NCBI GenBank assembly: GCA_023391815.1
Contig: JAEWAF010000045.1
Location: forward strand, 1-64,000
Length of the DNA: 64,000 nt
Direction of reading: 5' to 3'
DNA from: Pseudomonadota bacterium
GTDB lineage: Bacteria; Pseudomonadota; Gammaproteobacteria; Steroidobacterales; Steroidobacteraceae
The notes under the pieces are model-generated. The model saw only the letters and a list, made by a program, of their open reading frames with translations. It made no database searches and was not told the origin of the DNA. Position 1 is the first letter of the stretch; each line of letters starts with the position of its first letter. The position numbers were made by a program, and so were the translations under genes. Positions 1-9,009 of this stretch are shown here, one piece after another.

Positions 1-2
1 GC

Positions 3-257
3 CAAGGTCAGGGTCAGGGCCAAGGTGAAGGTCAGGGCCAGGGTCAAGGTAAAGGTGGCCAGCAAGGCGGCGGCGGTGGCGTGGGCGGCGGAGCCGCCGG
101 CGGCAGCGGCCCGAACACGGTACCGGCTGGCATTCCCGACGGCAGCGACGACGACATCGTCGCCCGCCAGTTGCGTGAGGCCGCGATGAATGAGACCGAT
201 CCGGAGTTGAAGGAGAAACTCTGGCAGGAGTATCGCAATTATAAGAAGGGGACCTGA
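3..257 (+). CDS. C-terminal end of a Gln-Gly-repeat protein (5' truncated by window edge)
   Basis: The reading frame is open from the window edge to TGA at 255-257, so only the last 84 residues are seen. They begin with about eight Gln/Glu/Lys-Gly dipeptides, pass through a Gly-rich linker, and end in a charged, probably helical tail (DDDIVARQLREAA, then ETDPELKEKLWQEY). I do not recognise the family. The gene lies 99 bases upstream of the lipoprotein at 357 on the same strand, so it probably belongs to the same envelope locus. Low-complexity linkers of this kind often join a membrane anchor to a small interaction domain; that is inference. Start and domain content lie outside the window. Confidence 0.6.
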   Translation, partial: QGQGQGQGEGQGQGQGKGGQQGGGGGVGGGAAGGSGPNTVPAGIPDGSDDDIVARQLREAAMNETDPELKEKLWQEYRNYKKGT

Positions 258-356
258 GCGGTCTCCCGTGCTCGATACAAAACAAAACTGGCGGATCGAT
301 GCGGCGTCAATGGGGCAGGTAAGGCACAGCGACAAGAACGGCTCAGGTTGAAAGTT

Positions 357-1607
357 ATGAAGCGCACGCTTGCTCTATTTGTCCTGTCGGTGGCCGCGCT
401 GGGCGCGGCCGGATGCGTCACTCACGAAACCCGCCCGCAGCAGCGGGTCAAGGCGATCCAGGCCGCCACGGAGATTCCTCAGGAACAGTTGCTCGACGTC
501 GGCGTGCGCCTGTTCGAAGAGAACGTTCCCAAGGATGAGAAGAAGATGGAGCAGGAGCACATCTTCCCCGAGGTGCGCAAAGCCGAAGCGCGCTACCTGC
601 CGATGCAGCTACGTAACACGCTCGAAGGCACCGGCCAGTGGGGCCAGGTGCGCGTGATGCCGCAGGACGCCGAGGCACTCGATGTATATGTCTCGGGCAA
701 GATCATCGAATCGACCGGCCAGGTACTACGCGCCGACATCACCGTCACCGACGCGACCGGTCGGCAATGGTTCAAGCGCGAGTACACCCAGCTCGCGGAC
801 ACGCGCTCATATAAGGATCAAACCGGCAAGCCGCGCGATCCTTTCCAGAATCTGTACAACACGCTGGCCAACGACATGCTCATGTATCGCCAGCAGATGA
901 CCGCGGCCGATCTGGAAAACGTTCGTCGCGTGTCCGAGCTGCGCTTCGCCTCCGACCTGGCACCGTACGCTTTCAGCGACTACATGACCCAGGACAAGAA
1001 GGGCGTGAAGCAGGTCGTGCGGCTGCCGTCCGAAGACGATCCGATGTTGCAAAGAATGGATCGAATCCGCGAGCGCGATTACGCGCTGCTCGACACGATC
1101 AACGAGCACTATTCATTGTTCGCTGAGAACATGTCGGAGCCGTACACCAACTGGCGCCGTTACAGCTACTCGGAGCTGGAAGCGAAAGACGAAGCGAAGC
1201 GCTCGGCGATCACTCGCAAGCTCCTCGGCGCGGCGGCGATCGTCGGCGGTCTCGTGGTCGGCGCGGAAGCGAATACATATGCCGGGCAGGCCGCCGCCAC
1301 CGGCGCGATCTTCGGCGGCGCCTACGCCGTGAAGAGTGGCTTCGACAAGGGCGCGGAAGTGAAGCTGCACTCGGACTCGTTGAAGCAGCTGGGCGAATCG
1401 TTCCAGGCCGAAGTTCAGCCCATGGTGGTCGAGGTGGAAGGCCGCACGTTGCAACTCAAGGGCACGGCGGAAGAGCAGTACACCGAGTGGCGGCGCTTGC
1501 TCAAAGAGCTTTACGAAAACGAAACCGGCGTGGCGGTGCCCGTCGCGCCAGTGCCGCGGGAAGCGACGTCGAAGGCGGCGTCGTCCAAGCCTGACACTGG
1601 CGGATAA
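357..1607 (+). CDS. Predicted outer-membrane lipoprotein, first gene of the kinase/vWA locus
   Basis: A protein of 416 residues with a short basic N-terminus, a hydrophobic core and the lipobox LGAAGC, so it should be lipidated and exported. I chose ATG 357 because AGG lies about ten bases upstream; the in-frame TTG at 348 is possible but sits directly on that AGG. The middle is soluble (residues about 30-270). Near residues 295-330 there is a Gly/Ala-rich segment (LLGAAAIVGGLVVGAE, GQAAATGAIFGGAYAV) resembling the glycine-zipper segments of other envelope lipoproteins; the C-terminus is helical and charged. No catalytic motif is visible. The kinase gene starts 32 bases downstream, and a second lipoprotein closes the locus at 11202, so the two may be its outer-membrane parts. 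Family not recognised beyond this. Confidence 0.8.
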   Translation: MKRTLALFVLSVAALGAAGCVTHETRPQQRVKAIQAATEIPQEQLLDVGVRLFEENVPKDEKKMEQEHIFPEVRKAEARYLPMQLRNTLEGTGQWGQVRVMPQDAEALDVYVSGKIIESTGQVLRADITVTDATGRQWFKREYTQLADTRSYKDQTGKPRDPFQNLYNTLANDMLMYRQQMTAADLENVRRVSELRFASDLAPYAFSDYMTQDKKGVKQVVRLPSEDDPMLQRMDRIRERDYALLDTINEHYSLFAENMSEPYTNWRRYSYSELEAKDEAKRSAITRKLLGAAAIVGGLVVGAEANTYAGQAAATGAIFGGAYAVKSGFDKGAEVKLHSDSLKQLGESFQAEVQPMVVEVEGRTLQLKGTAEEQYTEWRRLLKELYENETGVAVPVAPVPREATSKAASSKPDTGG

Positions 1608-1639
1608 CGCCCGCCGCCCCATCCAAGCACTTACTCGTC

Positions 1640-3982
1640 ATGCTGGAGCGCGGGCAGGAACTGTCTGCCGATCTCATGCTGGTGCGCCGTCTCGGCGCGG
1701 GCGGCAGTGGCGAAGTCTGGTTGGCGCAAGAACGTGAACGCCGCGGCTTGGTCGCGGTCAAGATTCTGTCGGCAGAGTTGGCGCAAGACGTTGCAACCTG
1801 CGCGGCTATGCACGACGAGTACGCACGCGTCGCGGCGCTCGGCCATCCGAACATTCTGCGAGTCGATGGGCTGCGGCGGTCGGCGCGTTACGCGTGGGTC
1901 GCGATGGATTACGCCGCGGGTGGCGATCTAACACGACTGCGCGGTCGCGGTTGTAGCGAGATCCTGCAAGCGACGATTCCGATCGCGTCGGCACTGGCGA
2001 CAGCGCATGCCGCGGGCATCGTCCATCGGGACTTGAAGCCCGCGAACATTCTGTTGAGCGCGGACGGCACGCCGCTGTTGGCGGACTTCGGTGCATTCAC
2101 CGGAGGCTCGCCGTTCAGCGCCAGTCCGCAACAGCTCGACGGTGCGCCGGCCAGTGTCGCGGACGATATGTATGGTTTTGGCGCGCTGCTCTACGAGTTA
2201 TTGTCGGGTTACCCGCCGTTCTACCCGGACGCGGCGGCGGCGAGCGACGTAACGCGTGAGCCAGCGCCGCTGCCGGTCCACGTGCCGCCGGCTGTCGCGC
2301 AGCTGGTGATGACGCTGTTGGCGCGTCGGGCCGAGGCCCGACCTAAGGATATGGGGAATGTCGAAAGAGATTTGCGCGCGGCGCTTGCGAGTCCGCCGCC
2401 GCCTGCGATGATGAGCGATATGAACGAGCCTGCTCCTATCAAGCCTGCCTCGGTGAGGATCGAGCCGCCTGCTTTGCGGCCGCCGCCGGGTCAGGGCGAG
2501 CCTTTGCGTAGCGAATGGCAACGCACGACCGGCCCGCGCGTCAGTGAGGACGATCTGCGCCGTCAAGGTTTCCGACGCGGCCTGGGTGCCGCGCTGGTGG
2601 CGCTGGGTGTGGTTGCTGTCGCAGTCGTGTTCTTCGTTCTGCCGAAGGTGGTGGAGCGCGAGCAGCCGGCGCAGAAAGCTCCAGTCGCGGCCGTTGCTCC
2701 CAAGCCGGCAGAGAAACCGGCCGAGCAGAAAAAGGAAATCGATTTCGCGGCCCTCGCCAAGGCCAAGCAGGCGGCCGAAGAACTGCGCGGCGCCCTCGAC
2801 GAACGTCTGCAGAAGCTCAATGCGCGTGCCGCCGCTCAATGGGGCGGCGAAGAATTCAATCGCGCGAATTCATTGCTGGCCGCCGCCGATCAGGATGTGG
2901 CCGCCCGCGAATACACCGCCGCCGAACAGAAGCTCAATGACATTTCACCGTTGCTCGACGTCGTCGAGAAGCGCGCGCCGCAAGTGCTGGCGGAGCAACT
3001 GAAGGCCGGCGCGCAGGGCTTGAAAGAAGGTCGTTCCGAAGACGCCAAGGCTGCATTCGAGCTCGCGCTGAAGATCGAACCGAACAACCAGGTGGCTGCG
3101 CGTGGCTTGAAGCGTGCGGGCACGCTGGATCAAGTGCTCGCGCTGCTGACCAAAGCGGAAGGGCTTGAAAAAGACGGCAACGCGACCGCCGCGCTCGAGA
3201 GCTTCCACAAAGCCCTGGCGCTCGATGCGGAGGCGACCCGAGCCAGCGAAGGCATCGCGCGTATTACATCTCGGCAGGCCGCCGATGCATTCGCGAGCGC
3301 GATGGCACGCGGCTACAGCGCGCTGGCAGCGACAAATTATTCGCAAGCGCGCGAGGCGTTCGAAGCCGCGCGTCGCATTCGTCCCGATGCGCCGGAGATT
3401 CCGCAGGCGCTGAGACAGATCGAGCAAGAGCAACGCACCGGCGTGATCGGCGTGAAGTTGCAACAGGCTCAGCAGCTCGAGTCCCAGGAGAAGTGGGCCG
3501 AGGCGCTCAAGGAATATCGCAGCGTCCTCGAGCTGGATTCGACGGTTGCCGCCGCCAATGACGGTGTCGCTCGCACCTCGCCTCGCGCCAGCTTGAACGA
3601 ACAGCTCGAAATGTATCTCACGCAGCCCGAGCGCCTGTTCAGCCAGTCGGTGCGGGCGGTGGCGAAAGAAACATTGGCGCGCGCCTCGAGCATCGCCAAT
3701 CCCGGCCCGATCCTGAGCCGCCAGATCAAGACCCTGGGCGAATGGCTGGCGCGCGCCGACGTGCCGGTGGCGGTCTCCCTGCGTTCGGACAACATGACTC
3801 AAGTGACCATTTATCGCGTTGGTGCCCTCGGAGCGTTCGAGCAACGTTCCCTGGATCTGGTGCCCGGCAGCTATACCGTGGTCGGCACCCGACCCGGCTA
3901 TCGCGACGTGCGACGAGAGATCAGCGTGATGCCGGGAGCGGCGCCGGAACCGGTCGTGATTCGCTGCGAGGATAAGATTTGA
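1640..3982 (+). CDS. Membrane Ser/Thr protein kinase with TPR-like periplasmic region and PEGA-like C-terminus
   Basis: A 780-residue Hanks-type kinase. The Gly-rich loop GAGGSGEVW is at about residues 19-27, the ATP lysine is K41 in VAVKIL, the catalytic loop HRDLKPAN starts at 129 and DFG at 149, so the cytoplasmic kinase should be active. A Pro-rich linker leads to one TM helix at about 315-335. The remainder, predicted periplasmic, has a coiled/TPR-like region (about 370-690) with repeated helical pairs and ends in a PEGA-like beta domain (LVPGSYTVVGTRPGY). The stop overlaps the TTG start of the FHA protein at 3979, implying translational coupling. FHA domains bind phosphothreonine, so its probable targets are encoded nearby; this link is inference. 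The ATG at 1640 has only a weak ribosome-binding site. Confidence 0.9.
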   Translation: MLERGQELSADLMLVRRLGAGGSGEVWLAQERERRGLVAVKILSAELAQDVATCAAMHDEYARVAALGHPNILRVDGLRRSARYAWVAMDYAAGGDLTRLRGRGCSEILQATIPIASALATAHAAGIVHRDLKPANILLSADGTPLLADFGAFTGGSPFSASPQQLDGAPASVADDMYGFGALLYELLSGYPPFYPDAAAASDVTREPAPLPVHVPPAVAQLVMTLLARRAEARPKDMGNVERDLRAALASPPPPAMMSDMNEPAPIKPASVRIEPPALRPPPGQGEPLRSEWQRTTGPRVSEDDLRRQGFRRGLGAALVALGVVAVAVVFFVLPKVVEREQPAQKAPVAAVAPKPAEKPAEQKKEIDFAALAKAKQAAEELRGALDERLQKLNARAAAQWGGEEFNRANSLLAAADQDVAAREYTAAEQKLNDISPLLDVVEKRAPQVLAEQLKAGAQGLKEGRSEDAKAAFELALKIEPNNQVAARGLKRAGTLDQVLALLTKAEGLEKDGNATAALESFHKALALDAEATRASEGIARITSRQAADAFASAMARGYSALAATNYSQAREAFEAARRIRPDAPEIPQALRQIEQEQRTGVIGVKLQQAQQLESQEKWAEALKEYRSVLELDSTVAAANDGVARTSPRASLNEQLEMYLTQPERLFSQSVRAVAKETLARASSIANPGPILSRQIKTLGEWLARADVPVAVSLRSDNMTQVTIYRVGALGAFEQRSLDLVPGSYTVVGTRPGYRDVRREISVMPGAAPEPVVIRCEDKI

Positions 3983-6396
3983 GCGAGCTGATCGTTCGCG
4001 AGTCGTTGGGTGAGCGCCGCTTCACGGCCACGGATTTTCCTATCGCCGTGGGCGGACAGGGCAGCGCCATCGTCATGGCCGGCCGCCCCGAAGGCGCGGA
4101 AGCTTATTTGGGAATGCACGAGGATCAGCTGTTCGTGCAACCCGCCGACGGCGCCGAAGTGCTTCACAACGGCGTGCCGGTGCAGAGCTCCACCTGGCTG
4201 CGCAGCGGCGATGTGATCAACTTCGGCGCCGCGCGTCTGCGGCTGCTCGCGCAACGAGACAATCAGCGCGTCGTCGAAGTCGACGACGGCAGCAGCGGTA
4301 ATATCACAGCGCCGCCCATCATCGAGCCGTCGGCTCGTTTGCAGGGAGGCGAAGGCGATGCCGAGCGCATCGATCCGTTGCAGTTCCGTCCGAGCGGTCC
4401 GGTCAAGGCCAAGAGCAAGTTCTCGCTCGATCTCAAGAAAATCATTGCCGGCGTGGCGGCGGCGCTGGTCGCCGTTGTGCTCTGGTTTATTTTCACTGCC
4501 ACGTCGGTGAGCGTGCGCACCGATCCGGCCACCGCGAAGGTCGATATCCAGGGCACCTTGCCGGCGGTGCACTTCGCCAATCGCGTGCTGGTGCGACCCG
4601 GTGATTACCTGATCAAGGCGACGCAGGAAGGATATTCGCCGGCGCAGCTGCAAGCGAAAATCACCAGCGAGAACAATCAAACATTCGCGCTGAAGCTGCA
4701 AAAGCTCCCCGGCCGCGTGCGCGTCGACGTGCCGTCGCAGGCTCGCGTCACACTCGACGGTAAAGAAATCGGCGCCGCGCCGGGTGAGTTCACGATCGCG
4801 CCGGGCAAACATACGATCGCGATCGCCGCCGCTCGCTATCAACCGTTCTCGGGCGAATTGGAAGTGGTCGGTGAGGGCAAGAGCCAGACATTCGCGCCGA
4901 AACTGGTGCCGGCATGGGCCGAAGTCACAGTGAGCTCGGAGCCCGCCGGCGCGAAGCTGTTCGTCGATGGCGAAGAGCGCGGTGTCACGCCGGTGACGAC
5001 ACAGATCCTCGCCGGCAATCATCCGGTCGAGCTGCGCATGGACGGCTTCAAATCGTGGACCACCGACGTGCAGGTGAAGGCCAACGAGCCGATGAAGCTC
5101 GGCCCGGTGCGGCTCGGGTTGCCGGATGGCAAGCTGGCGCTACGTTCGGAACCGTCCGGCGCGAGTGTTTCGGTCGGCGGCGTGTATCGCGGCCAGACCC
5201 CGGTATCGTTGGAACTGCGGCCGGACATCTCACACAACGTCGTGCTCACGTTGCCCGGTTACGAAGCCGCCACGCGCGAAATTTCTCTTACGGCGGGTGA
5301 GAATCGCACGCTCTCCGTGCCGCTCTCGGGTGTCTTCGGCGAAGTGACCGTGGCGGCGCTGCCGGCGGATGCGGAAGTGTTTGTCGACGGCAAGTCCGTC
5401 GGTGCGGCCAATCAGAAATTGCGACTGGTCTCGACCACGCACGAGGTCGAGATCCGCAAGACCGGGTTCGTCACCTATAAGACGAGCATCACGCCGCGGC
5501 CCGGTGTATCGCAGAAGATCGAGACCACTCTGCTCACGCCGGAGCAGTCCCGAATGGCGGCCACGCCGGCGAACATTCGTGCCAAGGCGGATCAGGGGCT
5601 GGCGCTGAAGCTGATGCCGGTCGGTGCTTTCACGATGGGCAGCCCGCGTCGCGAGCCGGGCCGTCGCGCCAACGAGGGCCAGCGCGATGTGCAATTCAAG
5701 CGGCCGTTCTACATGGGCGTGAGTGAAGTCAGCAACGGCCAGTTCCGCAAGTTCAAGGCCGACCATCGCTCCGGCATCATCGGTCAGCACACGCTCGATC
5801 TGGACAATCAACCCGTGGTAGGCGTGACCTGGCAGGATGCGGCGTCGTTCTGCAACTGGCTGTCGCAACAGGAAGGCTTGCCGCCGGCGTACCAGAACAA
5901 GGATGGCCGCCTGGTCGCCGTGCAGCCGCTGACCACGGGCTATCGGCTGCCTACCGACGCCGAATGGGAATGGGTGGCGCGCTACGAGGGTGGCGGCAAA
6001 TTCCGTCGTTATCCGTGGGGCGATTCGCTGCCGGTCGCGCCCCGGTCGGGAAATTACGCCGACGTGACCGCGCGGTTGATCGTTCAGGATGTCATTCCCG
6101 ATTACGACGACGGCTACGCCGCGGCGGCGCCGACCGGCAAATTCCCGGCGAGTCCTCTGGGCCTGTTCGATATCGGCGGCAACGTCGCCGAATGGGTGCA
6201 CGACTACTACACTGTGAGTCCGGAGAGCGGCGGGGTGGCCATCGATCCCACCGGCCCTGCCGATGGCAAGCAGCACGTGATTCGCGGCTCCAGCTGGAAG
6301 CAATCGAGTGTCACGGATCTGCGTTTGTCGGCGCGCAGTTTCGGTGAGAGTCAGGCCAACGACGTGGGCTTCCGCGTCGCCCGATATGCGGAGTGA
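3979..6396 (+). CDS. FHA-like / TM / multiple PEGA / FGE-sulfatase-fold protein
   Basis: 805 residues starting at TTG 3979, eight bases after GAGG and overlapping the kinase stop. The order is: an FHA-like beta domain (about 1-95), a TM helix (about 155-175, IIAGVAAALVAVVLWFIF), then four to five PEGA-type repeats (about 178-520) with recurring G-x-TP / LxPG patterns, then a formylglycine-generating-enzyme fold (about 555-803: MVxVGxFxMGSP-like start, GYRLPTDAEWEW, GNVAEWV, VIRGSSW, NDVGFRVAR). Real FGEs carry a cysteine pair just after the RGGSW-like motif; here the segment reads SSWKQSSVTDLRLSARS with no cysteine, so formylglycine synthesis is unlikely and a binding role more likely. The large part should be periplasmic, with the FHA domain inside the cell next to the kinase. 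Confidence 0.88.
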   Translation: MSELIVRESLGERRFTATDFPIAVGGQGSAIVMAGRPEGAEAYLGMHEDQLFVQPADGAEVLHNGVPVQSSTWLRSGDVINFGAARLRLLAQRDNQRVVEVDDGSSGNITAPPIIEPSARLQGGEGDAERIDPLQFRPSGPVKAKSKFSLDLKKIIAGVAAALVAVVLWFIFTATSVSVRTDPATAKVDIQGTLPAVHFANRVLVRPGDYLIKATQEGYSPAQLQAKITSENNQTFALKLQKLPGRVRVDVPSQARVTLDGKEIGAAPGEFTIAPGKHTIAIAAARYQPFSGELEVVGEGKSQTFAPKLVPAWAEVTVSSEPAGAKLFVDGEERGVTPVTTQILAGNHPVELRMDGFKSWTTDVQVKANEPMKLGPVRLGLPDGKLALRSEPSGASVSVGGVYRGQTPVSLELRPDISHNVVLTLPGYEAATREISLTAGENRTLSVPLSGVFGEVTVAALPADAEVFVDGKSVGAANQKLRLVSTTHEVEIRKTGFVTYKTSITPRPGVSQKIETTLLTPEQSRMAATPANIRAKADQGLALKLMPVGAFTMGSPRREPGRRANEGQRDVQFKRPFYMGVSEVSNGQFRKFKADHRSGIIGQHTLDLDNQPVVGVTWQDAASFCNWLSQQEGLPPAYQNKDGRLVAVQPLTTGYRLPTDAEWEWVARYEGGGKFRRYPWGDSLPVAPRSGNYADVTARLIVQDVIPDYDDGYAAAAPTGKFPASPLGLFDIGGNVAEWVHDYYTVSPESGGVAIDPTGPADGKQHVIRGSSWKQSSVTDLRLSARSFGESQANDVGFRVARYAE

Positions 6397-6410
6397 GTGA
6401 GGGGCAACCT

Positions 6411-6746
6411 ATGAAAGCGCTACGACTGCTGACCCTTTTGGCTGTGTGTTGCGCGACCGGTACGGTCACGACGAGTTGGGCGGCCGAGCCCACGCCCGCC
6501 AAGGCAGCGACACAGGCGCCGGCCAAGCCGGGCGATGCCAAGCCCGCGAACGAATCCGCGGCACCGAAGGGCGACGAACCCACACAAGCTCAGCAGGGCA
6601 CCAAGACCGAGCAGGACGAGGCCGCGCAGGAGGCGAAGGCCGCTACCAAGCCCAAGTCGTCCGGGAAGGGCGGCTCGCCGGAGCGCTTCGTGCCGTCCGA
6701 ACAGGTGCGCGCCGATTTCGACGTGTCCTTCCCCATCGATATCTGA
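6411..6746 (+). CDS. Small exported low-complexity protein
   Basis: 111 residues. ATG 6411 follows GAGGGG at a good distance; an upstream in-frame GTG at 6393 would overlap the previous stop but has no such site. The N-terminus is a clear Sec signal (MKALRLLTLLAVCCATG) with probable cleavage after SWA. The mature part is almost entirely Ala/Lys/Pro/Glu/Gln low complexity, ending in a short conserved-looking tail (RFVPSEQVRADFDVSFPIDI). It lies 17 bases before the MotA-like gene. It has no recognisable domain; as a disordered periplasmic linker it could bridge components of the locus. Function unknown. Confidence 0.75.
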   Translation: MKALRLLTLLAVCCATGTVTTSWAAEPTPAKAATQAPAKPGDAKPANESAAPKGDEPTQAQQGTKTEQDEAAQEAKAATKPKSSGKGGSPERFVPSEQVRADFDVSFPIDI

Positions 6747-6763
6747 TTCGACAGGACTCCATC

Positions 6764-7597
6764 ATGGTTACCGCCGCCGCCCCGGCTTCTCGCTCTCCCC
6801 GCACGGCCACTTATCCGAGCGAGTTCTTCGTCACGCTGATCGCGTTGATCGCGACCATCGTGGTCGTGCACGCGCTGTATGTGTCGTGGATCCGTCCCAC
6901 CGGTGACGAGATCGTCGCGCAGGAGCAGGCACGCTTGAAGGCGGACAAGGATTACGTGCCGCAACGCTCGTTCTTTCTGGTGATCAACGCCCCCGAGCAG
7001 GAAGTCGAGATCATTCACTTCATCTGGGCGCTGCTCATCCTCGGTTACAAGGCCATCCTGGTTCGTCGCGAGCGCCAGCTGCTGGATCGCGAGCTGATCC
7101 ACGTGCCCGAGGGCATCAAGGTCTTGCCCGAGGATGCGAAAGACTATTCACGCCAGCTGGAAGCATTGCCGGCCCAGGACAAATCCATGCTCGTGGTGCG
7201 CGCGTTACAACGCACGCTCGATCGGTTCTCCGCCACGCGCAGCATCCGCGACTCGGCCGAAACCTCGAAGTCGGTGTGCGACTCCGAAGCCGATCGTCTC
7301 GACTCGGGCCTGGCGATGGTTCGTTACATCGCCTGGGCCATTCCGGCCATCGGCTTCATCGGCACCGTGCGTCACATCGGCGACGCGCTGTTGCAAGCTC
7401 ATAAGGCGGTCACCGGCGACATCACCGGCGTGACCTCGGGCCTGGGTATCGCGTTCAACGCCACGTTCGTCGCGCTGCTGCTGACCCTGATCCTGATGTT
7501 CTTCCTGCACCAGCTGCAACAGGTTCAGGAGCAGTTCGTACACGACACCGATCATTGGATCGATCAGCATCTGATCCGGCACATGCAGGTGAGGTAG
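6764..7597 (+). CDS. MotA/TolQ/ExbB-type proton-channel family protein
   Basis: 277 residues from ATG 6764. Predicted TM helices lie at about 20-42, 83-100, 186-203 and 222-248, with a cytoplasmic domain between the second and third. The third helix carries the family signature AIPAIGFIGTV (192-202), matching the P-x-x-G-x-x-G-TV motif of MotA/TolQ/ExbB channel subunits, and is followed by the amphipathic loop and a Thr/Ala-rich fourth helix (GLGIAFNATFVALLL). Family members use the proton gradient with a partner carrying an Asp in a single TM helix. No MotB or ExbD lies beside it, but two vWA proteins in the locus carry an Asp at that place (see 8990 and 10106). The stop TAG overlaps the next start GTG by one base. 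Confidence 0.85.
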   Translation: MVTAAAPASRSPRTATYPSEFFVTLIALIATIVVVHALYVSWIRPTGDEIVAQEQARLKADKDYVPQRSFFLVINAPEQEVEIIHFIWALLILGYKAILVRRERQLLDRELIHVPEGIKVLPEDAKDYSRQLEALPAQDKSMLVVRALQRTLDRFSATRSIRDSAETSKSVCDSEADRLDSGLAMVRYIAWAIPAIGFIGTVRHIGDALLQAHKAVTGDITGVTSGLGIAFNATFVALLLTLILMFFLHQLQQVQEQFVHDTDHWIDQHLIRHMQVR

Positions 7598-9009
7598 TGC
7601 TAGCCCTGGAGCTCATCGATGCGGCATTGATCGTCGCACGAAAAAAAGAAAACGGGGGCGAGAGCGTCGATGTCGTCGCGGATGCCCCGGGCGTCGCGTT
7701 GCTGGAAGATCAAACGACGGTGACCGGGCTGGACGCGCTTCAGCGCGTGCGGGTGAAGCCGCTGCTCGCGAATACCAATTTCTGGCGCGCCTTGAGCATA
7801 CAGCCCCTGACCCGTCCATCGCGAGTCGCCGGCACGACGGCCGACATCGCGTTCGCGCAGGCCGAAAGTTTGCTCGGTCGCTTCAAGCAGGACAACGAAG
7901 GAGTATTGCTTGCGGTGCCCGCGGGCTACACGCGCGAACAACTCGGTCTGCTGCTCGGTGTGATCAATGAGACGGGCGTGAGTGTGGCGGGTCTGGTCGA
8001 CGCGGCGCTCGCTGCGTGCAGCCTCGAGCCGGTGCCGGCGCGAGTACTGCATCTGGATCTGGAGCTTCATCAAGCATTGCTCACCGTGCTCGAATATTCG
8101 GGCGGTGAGTATCCCGGTCTGAAACGCAGCCGCTACGAAGCTGCCCTGCGCCACGGCTTGCTGGGCATTCAGCAGACACTCGCGAAGTTCATCGCCGAGA
8201 GCTTCGTGCGCAAAACCCGATTCGATCCGATGCACGAAGCCGCGAGCGAACAGCGACTGGTCGATCAGTTGCCGCAATGGCTGAGCGAATTGCAGCAGGC
8301 CGAAACGGTCACGCTGTCGTTCCAATTCGGCGAGCGCGAGTTGCAGCTGGAGATGGAGCGCGCGCAGCTGATCGCCGCCGCCGAGCCTCACTATCTCGAA
8401 TTGCTACGTCTCGTGCAGAACGCGCGCGTGGCCGGCCTGCCCATCGAATTGCGTGTGTCCCAGCGGGTCGCGGCGATGCCGGGTCTGCTGGATCGTCTGA
8501 GGACGCTGCGCGATTGCACGATTCAAGTGTTGCCGCCGGCCGCCGCCGCATGGGGCGCGCTTCAATATGAGTCGAGCATTCGTCGCGCGCCGGACTCACT
8601 CGCGCTCGTGTATCAGTTGCCTGTCCCACGCGCGGAGACTGGCGACGAGCAATCGTCCGATATCGACGCCACGCCACCGCAGCTGCGACCCACTCATGTT
8701 TTGTTTCAAGGCCGCGCCTGGAGCATCACCGAACAGCCGCTGACCATCGGTTGGGCAGTCGACGGCGGCAGGCGTGCGCTGGTATTGCCGAGTGCTTTGC
8801 CGGGCATATCGCGTGCTCACTGCACGGTCGTGCGGCGTAACGGCGCCGTCATGGTCGAAGATCACAGTACCTATGGCTCGTTCGTCAACGACGAAAAGGT
8901 GGCAGGGCGGACGGCGTTGACGGTCGGCGATCGACTGCGCCTGGGTTCGCCCGGCGTGACGCTCGAGATGATTCAACTGGTAAGCGACGATGGCACGCCG
9001 CAAGACTGA
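7597..9009 (+). CDS. Actin-like (ASKHA-fold) protein with C-terminal FHA domain
   Basis: 470 residues from GTG 7597, which overlaps the previous stop (TAGTG) and has GGTGAGG upstream. Residues 1-340 read like a divergent Hsp70/actin-fold protein: an opening beta pair, then VLLAVPAGYTREQLGLL and ETGVSVAGLVDAALAAC, the pattern in which FtsA/PilM/Hsp70-type proteins pass from phosphate-binding strand to helix, and later LHLDLELHQALLTVLEY. The ATP-binding glycines are not all obvious, so nucleotide binding is uncertain. Residues about 370-465 are an FHA domain with the core motif PGISRAHCTVV ... DHSTYGSFVND, including the phosphothreonine-binding Arg and Ser. It should be cytoplasmic and a direct reader of the kinase at 1640. 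Confidence 0.75.
   Translation: MLALELIDAALIVARKKENGGESVDVVADAPGVALLEDQTTVTGLDALQRVRVKPLLANTNFWRALSIQPLTRPSRVAGTTADIAFAQAESLLGRFKQDNEGVLLAVPAGYTREQLGLLLGVINETGVSVAGLVDAALAACSLEPVPARVLHLDLELHQALLTVLEYSGGEYPGLKRSRYEAALRHGLLGIQQTLAKFIAESFVRKTRFDPMHEAASEQRLVDQLPQWLSELQQAETVTLSFQFGERELQLEMERAQLIAAAEPHYLELLRLVQNARVAGLPIELRVSQRVAAMPGLLDRLRTLRDCTIQVLPPAAAAWGALQYESSIRRAPDSLALVYQLPVPRAETGDEQSSDIDATPPQLRPTHVLFQGRAWSITEQPLTIGWAVDGGRRALVLPSALPGISRAHCTVVRRNGAVMVEDHSTYGSFVNDEKVAGRTALTVGDRLRLGSPGVTLEMIQLVSDDGTPQD

Noticed and set aside
6446..6763. Extended start of the MotA-like gene
   Set aside because: The upstream part overlaps the small exported protein in another frame and is only low complexity; ATG 6764 starts just before the first TM helix.
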